The position numbers and the translations under genes are program-made. This document shows positions 7,852-16,909 of a DNA stretch of 62,053 nt, piece by piece. The first letter of the stretch is position 1, and each line of letters starts with the position of its first letter. The stretch covers positions 1 to 62,053 of the forward strand of contig CAKXIK010000010.1 in assembly GCA_934875675.1 (NCBI GenBank). The letters run 5' to 3'. The notes below the pieces were generated by a model. The model was not told the DNA's origin and did not search any database. It saw only the letters and a list, made by a program, of their open reading frames with translations. The DNA comes from an uncultured bacterium (lineage in GTDB: Bacteria > Bacillota > Clostridia > Oscillospirales > Acutalibacteraceae).

Positions 7852-9105
7852 TCAGCGGTTTACATCTTCGTCCTTCGCCGGCGGATCGTTTTTAAGCGAA
7901 TCCGCCGGCATTGTTTTTTCTGCTGACACTGGGCATTCTTCGGTTGACGTTTCCTGCATTTGATCCGCTTTTTTCTTTTCGCGGTAATCCATATAATCGA
8001 GTACAAACAGGCGCACCACCGCAAACACCGGAACGCTGAACAGCATACCGACCATGCCGAACAGATCTCCGCCGATAGTAACCGAAAGGATCACCCAAAA
8101 CGGGCTGATATTCAAAGTATTACCCAAAATCTTAGGATTCAATATATTTGCATCCAACTGCTGCATCACCAGCAGCAAAACCGCTGCCCACAGCGTTGTC
8201 ACCCATCCGCATGAAAGGAATGTAATCAGAATCACCACAAAGAAAATGAAAATAGGTCCAAAATACGGAATCAGGTTGAACATGCCGAACAAGAATCCAA
8301 GCACGACACCATAGGGAACCCCCAGAATAGTGAGAATGATTGCTGCCAGCACGCTGACGATCAAGGAATCGCAAAGTTGGCCAAAAAAGTACCGGAATAC
8401 TACGGTGTTGGCACGGCGCAGATATTCGGCAGTACGAGAAATCCATGCCGGTTTGCAAAACAGATATACCGCCCGGCGGATTGCTCTACCGAGTACCTTG
8501 CGTTCCAACAAAATATAAACCGAAAGCACAATTGAAATAAAAATATTGAGCAATACAGAGGAAAGATTTTTTGCACCGTTGAGATACGAAGTAAGATTTT
8601 CTCCGTCGAATGCAGGCAGATACCCTAACAGCTTATCTGCGGAAATTTCCTTGACCCAATTCCAAAGGCCAAGCTCTGCAAGGGGATTATCACTACTCTG
8701 AATGTCAGCAGCATACTTCTGCAAGCTTTTCAGATAGTTTGGAATCTGCCCGGCAAATTCCCCCAGACCGGAAATCAGCATCGGCAAAAGAGAACCGATA
8801 ATCACTGCAATGATTCCCAGCAATCCAAGATACACAATCAAAACACTGAGCCCGCGCGCAAATCTGCAAAAAAACCACACCCGGCTGGCAGAAAATTTTT
8901 CTTCCAGCCAGATGACAGGCCGGCGCAAAAAGAACACCAACAGCAACGCAATCAAAAGCGGTGTAAAAAACGAAAAGAAATGGCCAATGGAAGAAAAAAT
9001 AGACCCAAGATTATCCACGGTTTTATAAAATACGATCACTGCCGCTGCGAACAGGAAAAATTTTAAAAATCGTGATGCGTCTGCAAGCAGTTCTTTCTTT
9101 TTCAA
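7852..9105 (-). CDS. AI-2E family (PerM-like) transporter
   Basis: This is a polytopic membrane protein of the AI-2E/PerM family, whose members export small molecules or exchange ions; the actual substrate is not predictable. About eight hydrophobic segments are seen, with the family block VPYGVVLGFLFGMFNLIPYFGPI in the second half and NPKILGNTLNISPFWVILSV near the C-terminus. A charged, Asp/Glu/Lys-rich tail follows. I take the TTG at 9105 as start because AGAAAGGA is about 11 bases upstream and the extended -10 element at 9155-9163 lies inside the longer frame that starts at 9168. This gives about 417 residues. Confidence 0.85.
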   Translation of the reverse strand: MKKKELLADASRFLKFFLFAAAVIVFYKTVDNLGSIFSSIGHFFSFFTPLLIALLLVFFLRRPVIWLEEKFSASRVWFFCRFARGLSVLIVYLGLLGIIAVIIGSLLPMLISGLGEFAGQIPNYLKSLQKYAADIQSSDNPLAELGLWNWVKEISADKLLGYLPAFDGENLTSYLNGAKNLSSVLLNIFISIVLSVYILLERKVLGRAIRRAVYLFCKPAWISRTAEYLRRANTVVFRYFFGQLCDSLIVSVLAAIILTILGVPYGVVLGFLFGMFNLIPYFGPIFIFFVVILITFLSCGWVTTLWAAVLLLVMQQLDANILNPKILGNTLNISPFWVILSVTIGGDLFGMVGMLFSVPVFAVVRLFVLDYMDYREKKKADQMQETSTEECPVSAEKTMPADSLKNDPPAKDEDVNR

Positions 9106-9154
9106 AAATGGTTCTTTCCTTTCTGTTTCTGTTTCGTTTGGAAACAATAAAAAC

Positions 9155-9163
9155 AGTATACCA
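9155..9163 (-). promoter_or_regulatory. Extended -10 promoter element of the AI-2E family gene
   Basis: The minus strand reads TGGTATACT, a TGn extended -10 hexamer, about 50 bases upstream of the TTG start. No good -35 is seen. Confidence 0.4.
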
Positions 9164-9430
9164 CACAATACACCGTGCTTTCTACACGATTCTGCAAAAA
9201 TAGTATAACAGCCGCAAGAAATGCAAATAAATGATAGAAAGCATTAAGAAAAAACGCATACATTTCTGCCTTTTTTTTAAACTTTGCGTCATTTCTTCAT
9301 TTATGCTTCATGTAAAGAAAAATTAACTGTACTTTTTTCTGCAGATCATGTATGATTATGCTGATTAATTATCTTTAAAGCATCGGTTTCAGGGAAAACC
9401 GATTTGCGTACAAAGGAAGGATGACGCACT

Positions 9431-11188
9431 GTGAGAAAAACAAAAATTATTTGTACCCTTGGCCCTTCCACTGATGACGAGCAGATTCTCCGGCAGATGA
9501 TGATGCACGGAATGGATGCTGCGCGTTTCAATTTTTCGCATTCCGACCACGCGGCACACAAGGAAAAATTCAACACGGTGGTTCGGCTGCGTGAACAGCT
9601 GCACTTACCCGTTGCAACTATTTTGGACACAAAGGGTCCGGAAATTCGCTTGGGTTGCTTTGCAGGAAAAAGCGTTGTGCTGGAAAGCGGAGCTCCCTTT
9701 ACGCTGACTACGGACGAGGTGGAAGGCGACAAAACACGTGTCTCTATTTCTTATAAAGATTTGGTTCACGATGTGGTTGCCGGGAATACGATTTTAATTG
9801 ACGACGGCTTGATCGAGCTGCGCGTTCTTCGGGTTACCAATACGGATATTGTCTGCGAGGTCATTAACGGCGGAACCGTTTCCGACCGCAAGGGAGTAAA
9901 TGTGCCCGGAGTTTCTCTTTCAATGCCATATATCAGTGAAAAAGACCGTTCCGACATTCTCTTTGGCGCAGAGTGCGGATTTGATTTTATTGCTGCTTCT
10001 TTTACGCGTTCTGCACAGGACATCCTGGACATTCGCCGTGTTCTGGAAACCTGTGGATGCCATTCCATCAATATTATAGCCAAAATTGAAAACCGGGAAG
10101 GCGTGCAGAACATCGACGAAATTCTGCGCGTTGCAGACGGCGTCATGGTGGCGCGTGGAGATATGGGCGTTGAAATCCCGTTAGAAGAGGTTCCCGTTCT
10201 GCAAAAAATGATGATTAAGAAAGCATATATGGCGGGACGTCCTGTGATCACCGCTACACAGATGCTGGATTCTATGATGAAAAATCCGCGCCCGACCCGT
10301 GCGGAAGCGACCGATGTTGCCAACGCAATTTACGACGGCACCAGCGCGATTATGCTTTCGGGCGAAACTGCCGCGGGACATTATCCTCTGGAGGCACTCA
10401 AAACCATGGTGCGCATCGCAACCCGCGCAGAAGAGGATATTGACTATGTGCGCCGATTCCGTGAGCGCAAATTCCACACCATGCCAGATGTGACCAACGC
10501 GATTTCACACGCAACCTGCACCACTGCCTGTGACCTTGGGGCAAGAGCAATCGTGACAGTGACCAAATCGGGTAAAACTGCACGCATGATTTCAAAATAT
10601 CGTCCGCAGCAGCCGATTATTTGCGGCTGTACTGACGAACAGGTTTGCCGTCAGCTCAATCTCTCCTGGGGCGTTCGTCCGCTCATGATTGAAGAAGAGC
10701 AGGACTCCGATGAACTGTTTGAGCATGCAATGGACGCTGCCGAAAGCACCGGACTTGTTACCAGCGGGGATCTTGTTGTCCTGACGGCAGGGGTTCCGCT
10801 GGGAATCTCCGGTACCACCAACATGATGAAGGTTCAGGTTGTGGGACATGTGCTCGTTTCCGGTACCGGAATCAACGGAAAATCGGTATGTGCCAGCCTT
10901 TGTGTTTGTGAAAACGAAGCACAGGCACTGCAAAATTTTCGCAACGGAGAAATTCTCGTAATTCCACAGACAACCAATGCGCTTTTCTCTCTGCTCAAAA
11001 ATGCCGCCGGAATTATTACGGAGCAGGACGGTGCAAACTCTCACGCAGCGATCGTCGGTCTTGCACTCGACCTTCCGGTAATTGTTGGTGCAGAAAATGC
11101 AACCCGTATTCTGAAATCCGGGTTAGTAGTCAATCTGGATTCTGAGCGCGGACTGGTCAGCAGCGCGCAGCGTCAGCCGAAAGAGTAA
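9431..11188 (+). CDS. pyk: Pyruvate kinase, long form with C-terminal PEP-utilising domain
   Basis: It makes pyruvate and ATP from phosphoenolpyruvate and ADP at the end of glycolysis. The barrel carries the substrate and metal motifs KIENREGVQNIDEI and VARGDMGVEIPLEEVP around residues 215-255, and the GRPVITATQMLDSM block after it. Residues from about 480 to 585 form an extra domain with TEQDGANSHAAIVGLALDLPVIVG, homologous to the phosphohistidine domain of PEP-utilising enzymes, as in Bacillus-type enzymes. That explains the 585-residue length. The start is a GTG with AAGGAAGGATG upstream. It stands alone and ends at a strong terminator. Confidence 0.96.
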   Translation: MRKTKIICTLGPSTDDEQILRQMMMHGMDAARFNFSHSDHAAHKEKFNTVVRLREQLHLPVATILDTKGPEIRLGCFAGKSVVLESGAPFTLTTDEVEGDKTRVSISYKDLVHDVVAGNTILIDDGLIELRVLRVTNTDIVCEVINGGTVSDRKGVNVPGVSLSMPYISEKDRSDILFGAECGFDFIAASFTRSAQDILDIRRVLETCGCHSINIIAKIENREGVQNIDEILRVADGVMVARGDMGVEIPLEEVPVLQKMMIKKAYMAGRPVITATQMLDSMMKNPRPTRAEATDVANAIYDGTSAIMLSGETAAGHYPLEALKTMVRIATRAEEDIDYVRRFRERKFHTMPDVTNAISHATCTTACDLGARAIVTVTKSGKTARMISKYRPQQPIICGCTDEQVCRQLNLSWGVRPLMIEEEQDSDELFEHAMDAAESTGLVTSGDLVVLTAGVPLGISGTTNMMKVQVVGHVLVSGTGINGKSVCASLCVCENEAQALQNFRNGEILVIPQTTNALFSLLKNAAGIITEQDGANSHAAIVGLALDLPVIVGAENATRILKSGLVVNLDSERGLVSSAQRQPKE

Positions 11189-11204
11189 GTTTATAAAATA
11201 GATA

Positions 11205-11242
11205 CGGAGTACCGAAAATGATTTTCGGTACTCCGCTTTTTT
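11205..11242 (+). terminator. Rho-independent terminator after pyk
   Basis: A 15-bp perfect stem (CGGAGTACCGAAAAT, 11205-11219, with 11221-11235) has a one-base centre and is followed by CTTTTTT. Confidence 0.9.
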
Positions 11243-11256
11243 GCATTCCTGTAAAG

Positions 11257-11805
11257 TCAGAAAGTTTGAATCAACGTATTCACATCTGTAATTTCGGCAC
11301 CGTACACCTCTTTGAGATATTTCAGGCCGTACGTATAATCCTCCTCCGTAAAAGAATCCGTCGCATCTTTGGCAACGACAACCGCGTATCCCAGCTGATA
11401 GGCATCGGCTGAGGTGTGACGGACACACATATGTGTATGCAGCCCTGTCATGATTACCGTATCGACGCCCAGTTCCTTGAGCAAAAGATCAAGATCTGTG
11501 TGGAAAAAGCCGCTGTACCGACGTTTTGGAATCACATAGTCCTGTTCACACTGCTCGAGTTCCGGAATCACCTCTGCCCCTTTGGTTCCTGCAATTGCAT
11601 GATCTCCCCAAAGTTTGAGCTCGTGATCGATGTCTTTGAGGTGGACATCATTGCAGAAAATGACCGGAACACCTTTTGCACGTGCAGCTTGCAGCAACTT
11701 GGCTGTTTGAGGCACAATTGCAAGACCGCGGTCACACTTGAGCGCACCTGTTACAAAATCATTCAGCATGTCAACAACCAGAATGGCACATTTTTTATCC
11801 GACAT
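11257..11805 (-). CDS. Isochorismatase-family cysteine hydrolase, probable nicotinamidase
   Basis: This family cleaves amides or enol ethers with a Cys-Asp-Lys triad. All three positions are visible: Asp in VVDMLNDF (residue about 11), Lys in IPKRRYSGFF, and Cys in THMCVRHTS. Length is 182 residues. It is divergent from a NiaR-type niacin-sensing repressor across a 160-base region with back-to-back promoters, so nicotinamide to nicotinate deamidation (PncA role) is the most likely reaction. The metal-binding Asp-x-His-x-His triad of typical PncA is less clear (DVHLKDIDHELKLWGDHA), so other amidase activities remain possible. Confidence 0.82.
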   Translation of the reverse strand: MSDKKCAILVVDMLNDFVTGALKCDRGLAIVPQTAKLLQAARAKGVPVIFCNDVHLKDIDHELKLWGDHAIAGTKGAEVIPELEQCEQDYVIPKRRYSGFFHTDLDLLLKELGVDTVIMTGLHTHMCVRHTSADAYQLGYAVVVAKDATDSFTEEDYTYGLKYLKEVYGAEITDVNTLIQTF

Positions 11806-11827
11806 ATTAACCTTCCTTTTCTAATTG

Positions 11828-11849
11828 AGTATCTATATGTATATACACT
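11828..11849. promoter_or_regulatory. Imperfect palindrome, candidate NiaR operator
   Basis: AGTATCTATA (11828-11837) and TATATACACT (11840-11849) match in 8 of 10 inverted positions around a TG centre. It lies just downstream of the -10 of the hydrolase promoter, where a repressor would block transcription. Assignment to NiaR is inference from the neighbouring gene. Confidence 0.3.
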
Positions 11850-11877
11850 ATTATACACACGTTTATCGTATTGTCAA
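11850..11877 (-). promoter_or_regulatory. Promoter of the nicotinamidase-like gene
   Basis: On the minus strand a perfect TTGACA (11872-11877) and a perfect TATAAT (11850-11855) are 16 bases apart. Confidence 0.7.
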
Positions 11878-11879
11878 TA

Positions 11880-11908
11880 TTGAATCTCCATTCACTTAAT
11901 GATATAAT
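11880..11908 (+). promoter_or_regulatory. Promoter of the NiaR-type repressor gene
   Basis: TTGAAT (11880-11885) and TATAAT (11903-11908) are 17 bases apart. Its -35 abuts the -35 of the divergent promoter, so the two promoters share one face of a short control region. Confidence 0.65.
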
Positions 11909-11966
11909 AATTACCGTACTAATTTCCTGCTGATTGGGCAGCGACAGTGGAAAGGATGATTGCGGA

Positions 11967-12503
11967 ATGAATACTCTTGAGCGGCGGGAAGCGATTGTGC
12001 ACACCCTTGCCGAAAACGACGGCTGCATTTCTGCCGCAAAGCTTGCTGCACAATTTGGTGTTACACGTCAGGTGATTGTTTCCGATATTGCTCTGCTTCG
12101 CGCAAACGGCAAAAAAATTATTGCCACACAGCGCGGTTATTCTCTGGAAAAAGCACCGGAAAATCAGCGTCTGGAAAGCATCTCCTGCCGTCATCAAATC
12201 GATCAGATACGCGATGAGTTTTATGCAATTGTGGATAATGGCGGTTCTGTTGTGAATGTGGTGGTAGAGCACCCGCTCTATGGTCAGATCAGTGCCGACC
12301 TGAACATCTCCTCCCGATATGACGCCGATGAATTTATTCTGCGGGCACAACAGGTAAATGCAAACCAGCTTTGTGACCTGACCGGAGGATTTCATTTTCA
12401 TATGATCCGTGTCCCCAGTCAGGATGCTTACCGGCGAATTATTCAGGCTTTGCAGCGCCTTGATATTCTTGCGGAGGCTTCCGGTGCGGGAGCTGTCAGC
12501 TAA
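11967..12503 (+). CDS. niaR: NiaR-type transcriptional repressor (HTH_11 plus 3H domain)
   Basis: This regulator senses niacin and represses NAD precursor uptake and salvage genes in Firmicutes. The N-terminal winged helix is RREAIVHTLAENDGCISAAKLAAQFGVTRQVIVSDIALLRANG. The C-terminal 3H domain has its histidine-bearing blocks in HQIDQIRDEFY, VEHPLYGQIS and GGFHFHMIRVPS, which bind metal and ligand. I take the ATG at 11967, preceded by GAAAGGATG at 9 bases; an upstream in-frame ATG at 11934 has no such site. It is divergent from the nicotinamidase-like gene, its likely target, and probably controls itself. Confidence 0.87.
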   Translation: MNTLERREAIVHTLAENDGCISAAKLAAQFGVTRQVIVSDIALLRANGKKIIATQRGYSLEKAPENQRLESISCRHQIDQIRDEFYAIVDNGGSVVNVVVEHPLYGQISADLNISSRYDADEFILRAQQVNANQLCDLTGGFHFHMIRVPSQDAYRRIIQALQRLDILAEASGAGAVS

Positions 12504-12524
12504 TATAAATTGACATACAGCTTT

Positions 12525-12587
12525 AAAGCAAAGAGAACGGCTTGTCGAAAAGAAGATTCGACAAGCCGTTCTCTTTGCTTTATTTTT
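12525..12587. terminator. Bidirectional terminator between niaR and the DUF4091 gene
   Basis: A perfect stem of about 24 bp (AAAGCAAAGAGAACGGCTTG onward from 12525, inverted at 12556-12580) lies between two convergent genes and is followed by TATTTTT. Confidence 0.88.
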
Positions 12588-12594
12588 CGGTCGT

Positions 12595-14334
12595 TTATTC
12601 CGCCAGACGGCGCAGAATTTCTGTTTTTGCCTCGTTATAATCCGCCCAGTTCAAACTGAACAGCTTTTCACTTGGCAACAGTCCCTCATCATGCCAAAAG
12701 TCATGAACATCCGTGGTGTGCAGCACATTTTGCAGCACTTCCATCACCGTGTCATCCCCACACTTTTTACGCAGCCGCTCCAGCAACTCATAATCGGCAA
12801 TCCCGCGCTGCAGATTTTTATATCGCAGAGAGAGCAAAACACTGCCGTTATTGGCCGGATAAACAAAATTAGTATCTCCCGCCTCAAAAGCGCTATACCG
12901 AATATCATGGCGCGGATCATCCGGCCAGACCGTGTAATTCCAACGGAGAAAACCGTCCAAACGCAATACACTCGTTAAAATACCGATCATCCTGCATTCA
13001 ATCGGCGGGGTTTTTAGGAATGTATTGGGACTTGCCCCCCCACAGCAAACATACCACAGAAATCTTTTTTCCGGATATTGCTGCCGGTATTGCATCAATC
13101 GGTCATATTCGGTGATCGTACAACGCAAATAGGGAACGAAATCATCGATATAATCATGAAACTCTTCAATGAATTCTGCATGATTAATCGCAGTTTTACA
13201 ACGGAAATGCGGTGCAAGTTGGTTGAGCAGTGAAATGCTGTTGCGATATTTTTCGATATCGCCCGGCTCATCCGCCGCAATTCTCACCCGATTGATCTGC
13301 CCGGTGGTAATGAAGTACTGTTCCAGTGCGCGTACGTAGTCGCAAATTGCCTTGGAATCACGCATATACTTCATACATCCGTCTGTCTCGTCGAGATAGC
13401 GCAGACGAATTGGCTCGGGATAATCGATGCAGGGATGTTTTTCGATCAGTTTTGGATCATCCCACACATTAACAATGCCAAAGATTTCAATATCACCGCT
13501 GATTCCCGCAGCAGTACAGAGATCAATATAGCGCTGCATCGGGCTGTAATCGTAGCGGTAGCTGCCATCTTTTTTGCGCTTAATCCGAATCATAGAATAT
13601 TCAAACAGATTTCCCTTGTACTCATGATCTTCATAACAGCTTTGTCCGCGCCAGGGGATTTCACTGGCAACAACCGTAATTGATTTTTGCCCTAACGCCG
13701 CCAAAGATGCTGCGTACTGCGAAAGCACGGCAAAATGAGCATCGCTCCAAAGCGGTACATCATGCTTGCGGGCAATGTTTGAGCTGTGTTGCCACAAGTC
13801 CAAACGGAATTGCCAGTCCTGCAATTCAGGCAGCACATAATCTGCCACCGCAAGCGGAATGATTTGGCTCTGCACCGGAACTTCGTCTTCAAAATACCCC
13901 GAACGATAGAGCTTTACGGTAACAGAATAGTCGCCCGGAACCGCGTCCTCCGGTACGTCAAGTTCCACCCAAACGGCGGTCGGAACATTGGCACGGCTTT
14001 CGCGGACATTTTGCCCAAGCAGAATATCCGCCTTGAGAATTCCATCATCATCTGTGACGAATTCTTCGAGATTGAGTTTTGCAGAAAACGGGGATTCCAC
14101 TGCAACGCGCAGCCGTTCGTGGGGGCCGGCAAGCCTACCCTTTGCTGAATACCAATCATCATTTCCAATACTGACGCTGTATTGCAAATCTGACTGGACA
14201 ATCAGCTGAAATGCCGCCCGGTCTTGCCGTGCACAGGTAAGCTTCTGCAATGGAATGGGACATTCCTGGCTAAAATTGAGTTTCAGTCGAAACGCCTCGT
14301 CTGTAACTTTCATAAAAGACGACAAGAGTATCAT
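12595..14334 (-). CDS. DUF4091 / GH123-like glycoside hydrolase, cytoplasmic
   Basis: DUF4091 proteins share the catalytic barrel of GH123, whose known members are beta-N-acetylgalactosaminidases using neighbouring-group catalysis. The N-terminal 165 residues form a beta-sandwich; the barrel follows, with the catalytic-type Asp-Glu pair at D355-E356 (RIAADEPGD). The C-terminal DUF4091 signature QRGIADYELLERLRKKCGD is clear. No signal peptide is present, so it acts on imported material. It lies downstream of nagA, which supports an N-acetylhexosamine substrate, but the sugar is inference. The ATG at 14334 overlaps AAAGGA; a TTG at 14325 is better spaced and may be the real start. A possible promoter, TTGCAG-18-TATAAA, lies at 14529-14558. 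Confidence 0.82.
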   Translation of the reverse strand: MILLSSFMKVTDEAFRLKLNFSQECPIPLQKLTCARQDRAAFQLIVQSDLQYSVSIGNDDWYSAKGRLAGPHERLRVAVESPFSAKLNLEEFVTDDDGILKADILLGQNVRESRANVPTAVWVELDVPEDAVPGDYSVTVKLYRSGYFEDEVPVQSQIIPLAVADYVLPELQDWQFRLDLWQHSSNIARKHDVPLWSDAHFAVLSQYAASLAALGQKSITVVASEIPWRGQSCYEDHEYKGNLFEYSMIRIKRKKDGSYRYDYSPMQRYIDLCTAAGISGDIEIFGIVNVWDDPKLIEKHPCIDYPEPIRLRYLDETDGCMKYMRDSKAICDYVRALEQYFITTGQINRVRIAADEPGDIEKYRNSISLLNQLAPHFRCKTAINHAEFIEEFHDYIDDFVPYLRCTITEYDRLMQYRQQYPEKRFLWYVCCGGASPNTFLKTPPIECRMIGILTSVLRLDGFLRWNYTVWPDDPRHDIRYSAFEAGDTNFVYPANNGSVLLSLRYKNLQRGIADYELLERLRKKCGDDTVMEVLQNVLHTTDVHDFWHDEGLLPSEKLFSLNWADYNEAKTEILRRLAE

Positions 14335-14629
14335 TCCTTTCTTTAAAAAAACTTTTTGAGCTGCAGGTTATGTATTTTCCGGTAATTTGGGATCCTTTCT
14401 ACTAAATTCTTTCACTGAAACAGGCACCCCAACATGGATCATTATATCATTCTTCTCTTTGCGAAGAAAGGAAATTTGATGCATTATATCGTAAAAATGT
14501 ATTTAATATTATAATCTATTGAGAATTTTTTATATGATTAGTCCTATATTTTCTGCAAGGCATTATGACTCTGCAACATCGGACGCACAAAACCGAGCAT
14601 TGTGTGTTCAATGTTGTAAAACCGGTTAC
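14335..14629. other. AT-rich intergenic region upstream of the DUF4091 gene
   Basis: No gene is seen. On the minus strand a weak promoter candidate, TTGCAG (14553-14558) and TATAAA (14529-14534) with an 18-base spacer, could drive the DUF4091 gene independently of nagA. Two further TATAAT hexamers (14483-14488, 14508-14513) lack a matching -35. Confidence 0.35.
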
Positions 14630-14681
14630 AAAGCAAAACTCCAGAGCAATACTGCGTTTATTGCAGTATTACTCTGGAGTT
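14630..14681 (-). terminator. Rho-independent terminator after nagA
   Basis: A 19-bp stem with no mismatch except one G-T pair joins 14637-14655 and 14663-14681; read on the minus strand it is followed by TTTTGCTTTG. It would separate nagA from the DUF4091 gene transcriptionally. Confidence 0.82.
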
Positions 14682-14741
14682 CATTTTACTAAAATATATT
14701 GTGATATGGGTATCGGCAGACTTCATCCGAAAAATTTTGAA

Positions 14742-15905
14742 TCAACCAACGCTGTCTCCGGACAGAATAACTTGTTTCATGTTGATATCATCATCAAAAA
14801 TCAAAATATCTGCATCGTAACCCTCTGCCAGCTTACCGACATGGGAAAGATTCATATTCTTTGCAGGTGTCTCAGTCATCATGCGAACGGCATCGACAAT
14901 GGAGATACCTGCTTTTTTGCAGCAGGTACGCACCAACCGGTCTGTGGTGGCAACACTGCCGGCAAACGCAGAACGATCCAGAAGTTTTGCCACTCCGTCT
15001 TCAATAATGCAGGGTGTGCTTTCTTCCTTACGTCCCAGCAAAGAAGGGCCTTCCGGCATACCTGCGCCACGCATTGAATCTGTAACCAGACACATTTTGG
15101 ACGCGCCCTTTTGCTTATAAACAAGCAGAAGCAGCTCCGGGGGTAAATGCAGGCCATCCGCGATGGTTTCCACATTCATCTCATCGAGCAGATATGATGA
15201 TTCCACCACGCCCAGAAAACGGAATCCACCGCGGCGAACAATTGTAGACATCCCGGAATAAAGATGTGTTACGAGATGGCAGCCTGCGTCATACACATGC
15301 TTAACGTCCGCATAAACCGCATCGCTGTGTGCAATGGACGGCACTACGCCATTTTTTATTAAAGCCTCACAGAATTCTACGCTGCCGTTGCGTTCCGGTG
15401 CAAAACTCCAACGCTTAATGATTCCTTTGCCAACCTCCAGCAGCTCTTCGTACTCCGCTTTGACGGGGTCTGTGATATATTCAGGATTTTGTGCCCCTGC
15501 TTGATTAAGCGAGAAATAAGGGCCTTCCAGATGCGTTCCTGCGATGTGCGGCAAGCGCTTTTTGCTTTGCATTGCTTTCCCGATATCCATCACGGAGCTT
15601 TTCAGCACCGGAAAGCTGCTGGCAAGCGTGGTTGGGAAAATGGTGGTTGTGCCGTGTAAAAGATGCATCTGCGCCGCCTGCTCAATCGGTTCAACGCCGC
15701 CATCCATAAAGTCTGCACCGCCGCCGCCGTGGGTGTGAATATCAATAAATCCCGGAGACACAAAATTGCCATCAGCATCAATCTCTTTGTCAAAAGGCAG
15801 TTCTTCACTTGTGATTGCAGTGATTTTGCCCTCTGCAAAATAAAGATTTTCACCCTCGTGAATTCGATCGGTAATCAATTTTCCGTTCTTGATTTTAATG
15901 CGCAT
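14742..15905 (-). CDS. nagA: N-acetylglucosamine-6-phosphate deacetylase
   Basis: It removes the acetyl group from GlcNAc-6-phosphate (or a related amino-sugar phosphate), giving the substrate of NagB. The amidohydrolase metal and catalytic residues are present: HTH in FIDIHTHGGGGADFMDG, Glu in GTHLEGPYFS, two His in SIAHSDA and LVTHLYSGM, and Asp in VTDSMRGAGM. The 387-residue length is standard. AAAGGGAGG is 7 bases before the ATG, and the gene starts 34 bases after the upstream amidohydrolase stop, so they are co-transcribed. Confidence 0.94.
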   Translation of the reverse strand: MRIKIKNGKLITDRIHEGENLYFAEGKITAITSEELPFDKEIDADGNFVSPGFIDIHTHGGGGADFMDGGVEPIEQAAQMHLLHGTTTIFPTTLASSFPVLKSSVMDIGKAMQSKKRLPHIAGTHLEGPYFSLNQAGAQNPEYITDPVKAEYEELLEVGKGIIKRWSFAPERNGSVEFCEALIKNGVVPSIAHSDAVYADVKHVYDAGCHLVTHLYSGMSTIVRRGGFRFLGVVESSYLLDEMNVETIADGLHLPPELLLLVYKQKGASKMCLVTDSMRGAGMPEGPSLLGRKEESTPCIIEDGVAKLLDRSAFAGSVATTDRLVRTCCKKAGISIVDAVRMMTETPAKNMNLSHVGKLAEGYDADILIFDDDINMKQVILSGDSVG

Positions 15906-15939
15906 TGCACAAGCCTCCCTTTATCTGTCTGTGTGTTGT

Positions 15940-16812
15940 TCAACGCTCACCGATCAAACGCTCAATGTTTTCATGGTAGAGCTTTTCCTTAATCGGCTGC
16001 GGAAGATCAAGTTCTTTGCTTTCGAGCAGCTCGCGGTGAATATTGTCAAACCAATCGCGTCCGTAGCAAACACGATCCTGGAATTCGTCCAAAAATTTCT
16101 TTGTGAACTCAATATCACGGCGAAGCGCACTGCAGCCGGAACCAGCGGAAATATCACAATAGAGGTTCGGATATTTGCGCAGATATTGAATCAGCTTACC
16201 ATCGCCCTTTACCGGGCCGGTTGGATACGGGTTTGTCAGCGCTTGCTCATCATCGGAAATATGGCACCAGAAACCCGGCGCATGGCCGATGAAGTTAGTC
16301 TCCGGGCAAAGCTGCAGAACACGTTCCAAGGTTTCTATCGGGCCGCCGTACCACCAGTTATCACGCACATTTTTGGCACCCTTGTAAGGGTAATCAAAAT
16401 GCATCAACACCGGGATTCCATGTTCGCCGCAATAGCGCCACATTTCAATTGCATCCCAGTTATCATACATCATGCGCATCTTCACTTCGCCGCATACCTT
16501 AACGTTATAAAGATCAACAGCAGCTTTGAACTGATCCAGTCCATGCGGGCGACGAGGGTCGGGTGCATAACCAAGGATAAAACGTTCCGGACAGCGCTCT
16601 GCATAGGAAATGCAGCGTTCGAACGAAATCGGGCAGGTCTGCGAGGTAAACATGGACGGTGTTTTGCAGATGTATGCCGGGTCATATTCATCGGCCGGTG
16701 CCTCCCAGCTAAGAAGTACCGTTTTATCAATACCGGCATCATCCATATTTTTCAAATACTTTTGCAGGTCATACCCATACCAATCCGGGTGGTTGTGATC
16801 GTCAATAATCAT
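15940..16812 (-). CDS. Amidohydrolase-2 family TIM-barrel hydrolase
   Basis: The family comprises metal-dependent hydrolases, decarboxylases and lactonases. The N-terminal metal motif is DDHNHPDW; later conserved blocks are HGIPVLMHFDYP, FIGHAPGFW and VCYGRDWFDN, the last with the expected aspartate. About 290 residues. The ATG at 16812 is chosen because AAAGGATG lies 6-8 bases upstream; the ATG at 16821 is inside that site. Position between the aminotransferase and nagA suggests it processes an intermediate of the same sugar pathway, perhaps opening a lactone, but the reaction is not known. Confidence 0.82.
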   Translation of the reverse strand: MIIDDHNHPDWYGYDLQKYLKNMDDAGIDKTVLLSWEAPADEYDPAYICKTPSMFTSQTCPISFERCISYAERCPERFILGYAPDPRRPHGLDQFKAAVDLYNVKVCGEVKMRMMYDNWDAIEMWRYCGEHGIPVLMHFDYPYKGAKNVRDNWWYGGPIETLERVLQLCPETNFIGHAPGFWCHISDDEQALTNPYPTGPVKGDGKLIQYLRKYPNLYCDISAGSGCSALRRDIEFTKKFLDEFQDRVCYGRDWFDNIHRELLESKELDLPQPIKEKLYHENIERLIGER

Positions 16813-16836
16813 GGAAATCATCCTTTCAGTTATTCT

Positions 16837-16877
16837 AAAAAAACAGCGGAAGCCTTTATTTGCCCCCGCTGTTTTGA
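16837..16877 (-). terminator. Hairpin with T-run between the aminotransferase and amidohydrolase genes
   Basis: AAAACAGCGG (16840-16849) pairs with CCGCTGTTTT (16866-16875), followed on the minus strand by TTTTTTTAG. The stem is shorter than neighbouring terminators, so it may only reduce readthrough into the downstream amidohydrolase and nagA genes. Confidence 0.65.
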
Positions 16878-16909
16878 TTCGCCATTTGGCGCGATTGATA
16901 CAAATTGTA

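Noticed and set aside
7822..7863. Inverted repeat TGTAAACCGC...GCGGTTTACA at the end of the AI-2E gene
   Set aside because: It overlaps the stop codon, has a 22-base loop and no T-run, so I do not call it a terminator.
14612..14630. Palindrome-like TTGTAAAACCGGTTACAAAG
   Set aside because: The two halves are out of register by one base and no promoter is next to it; it may be chance.
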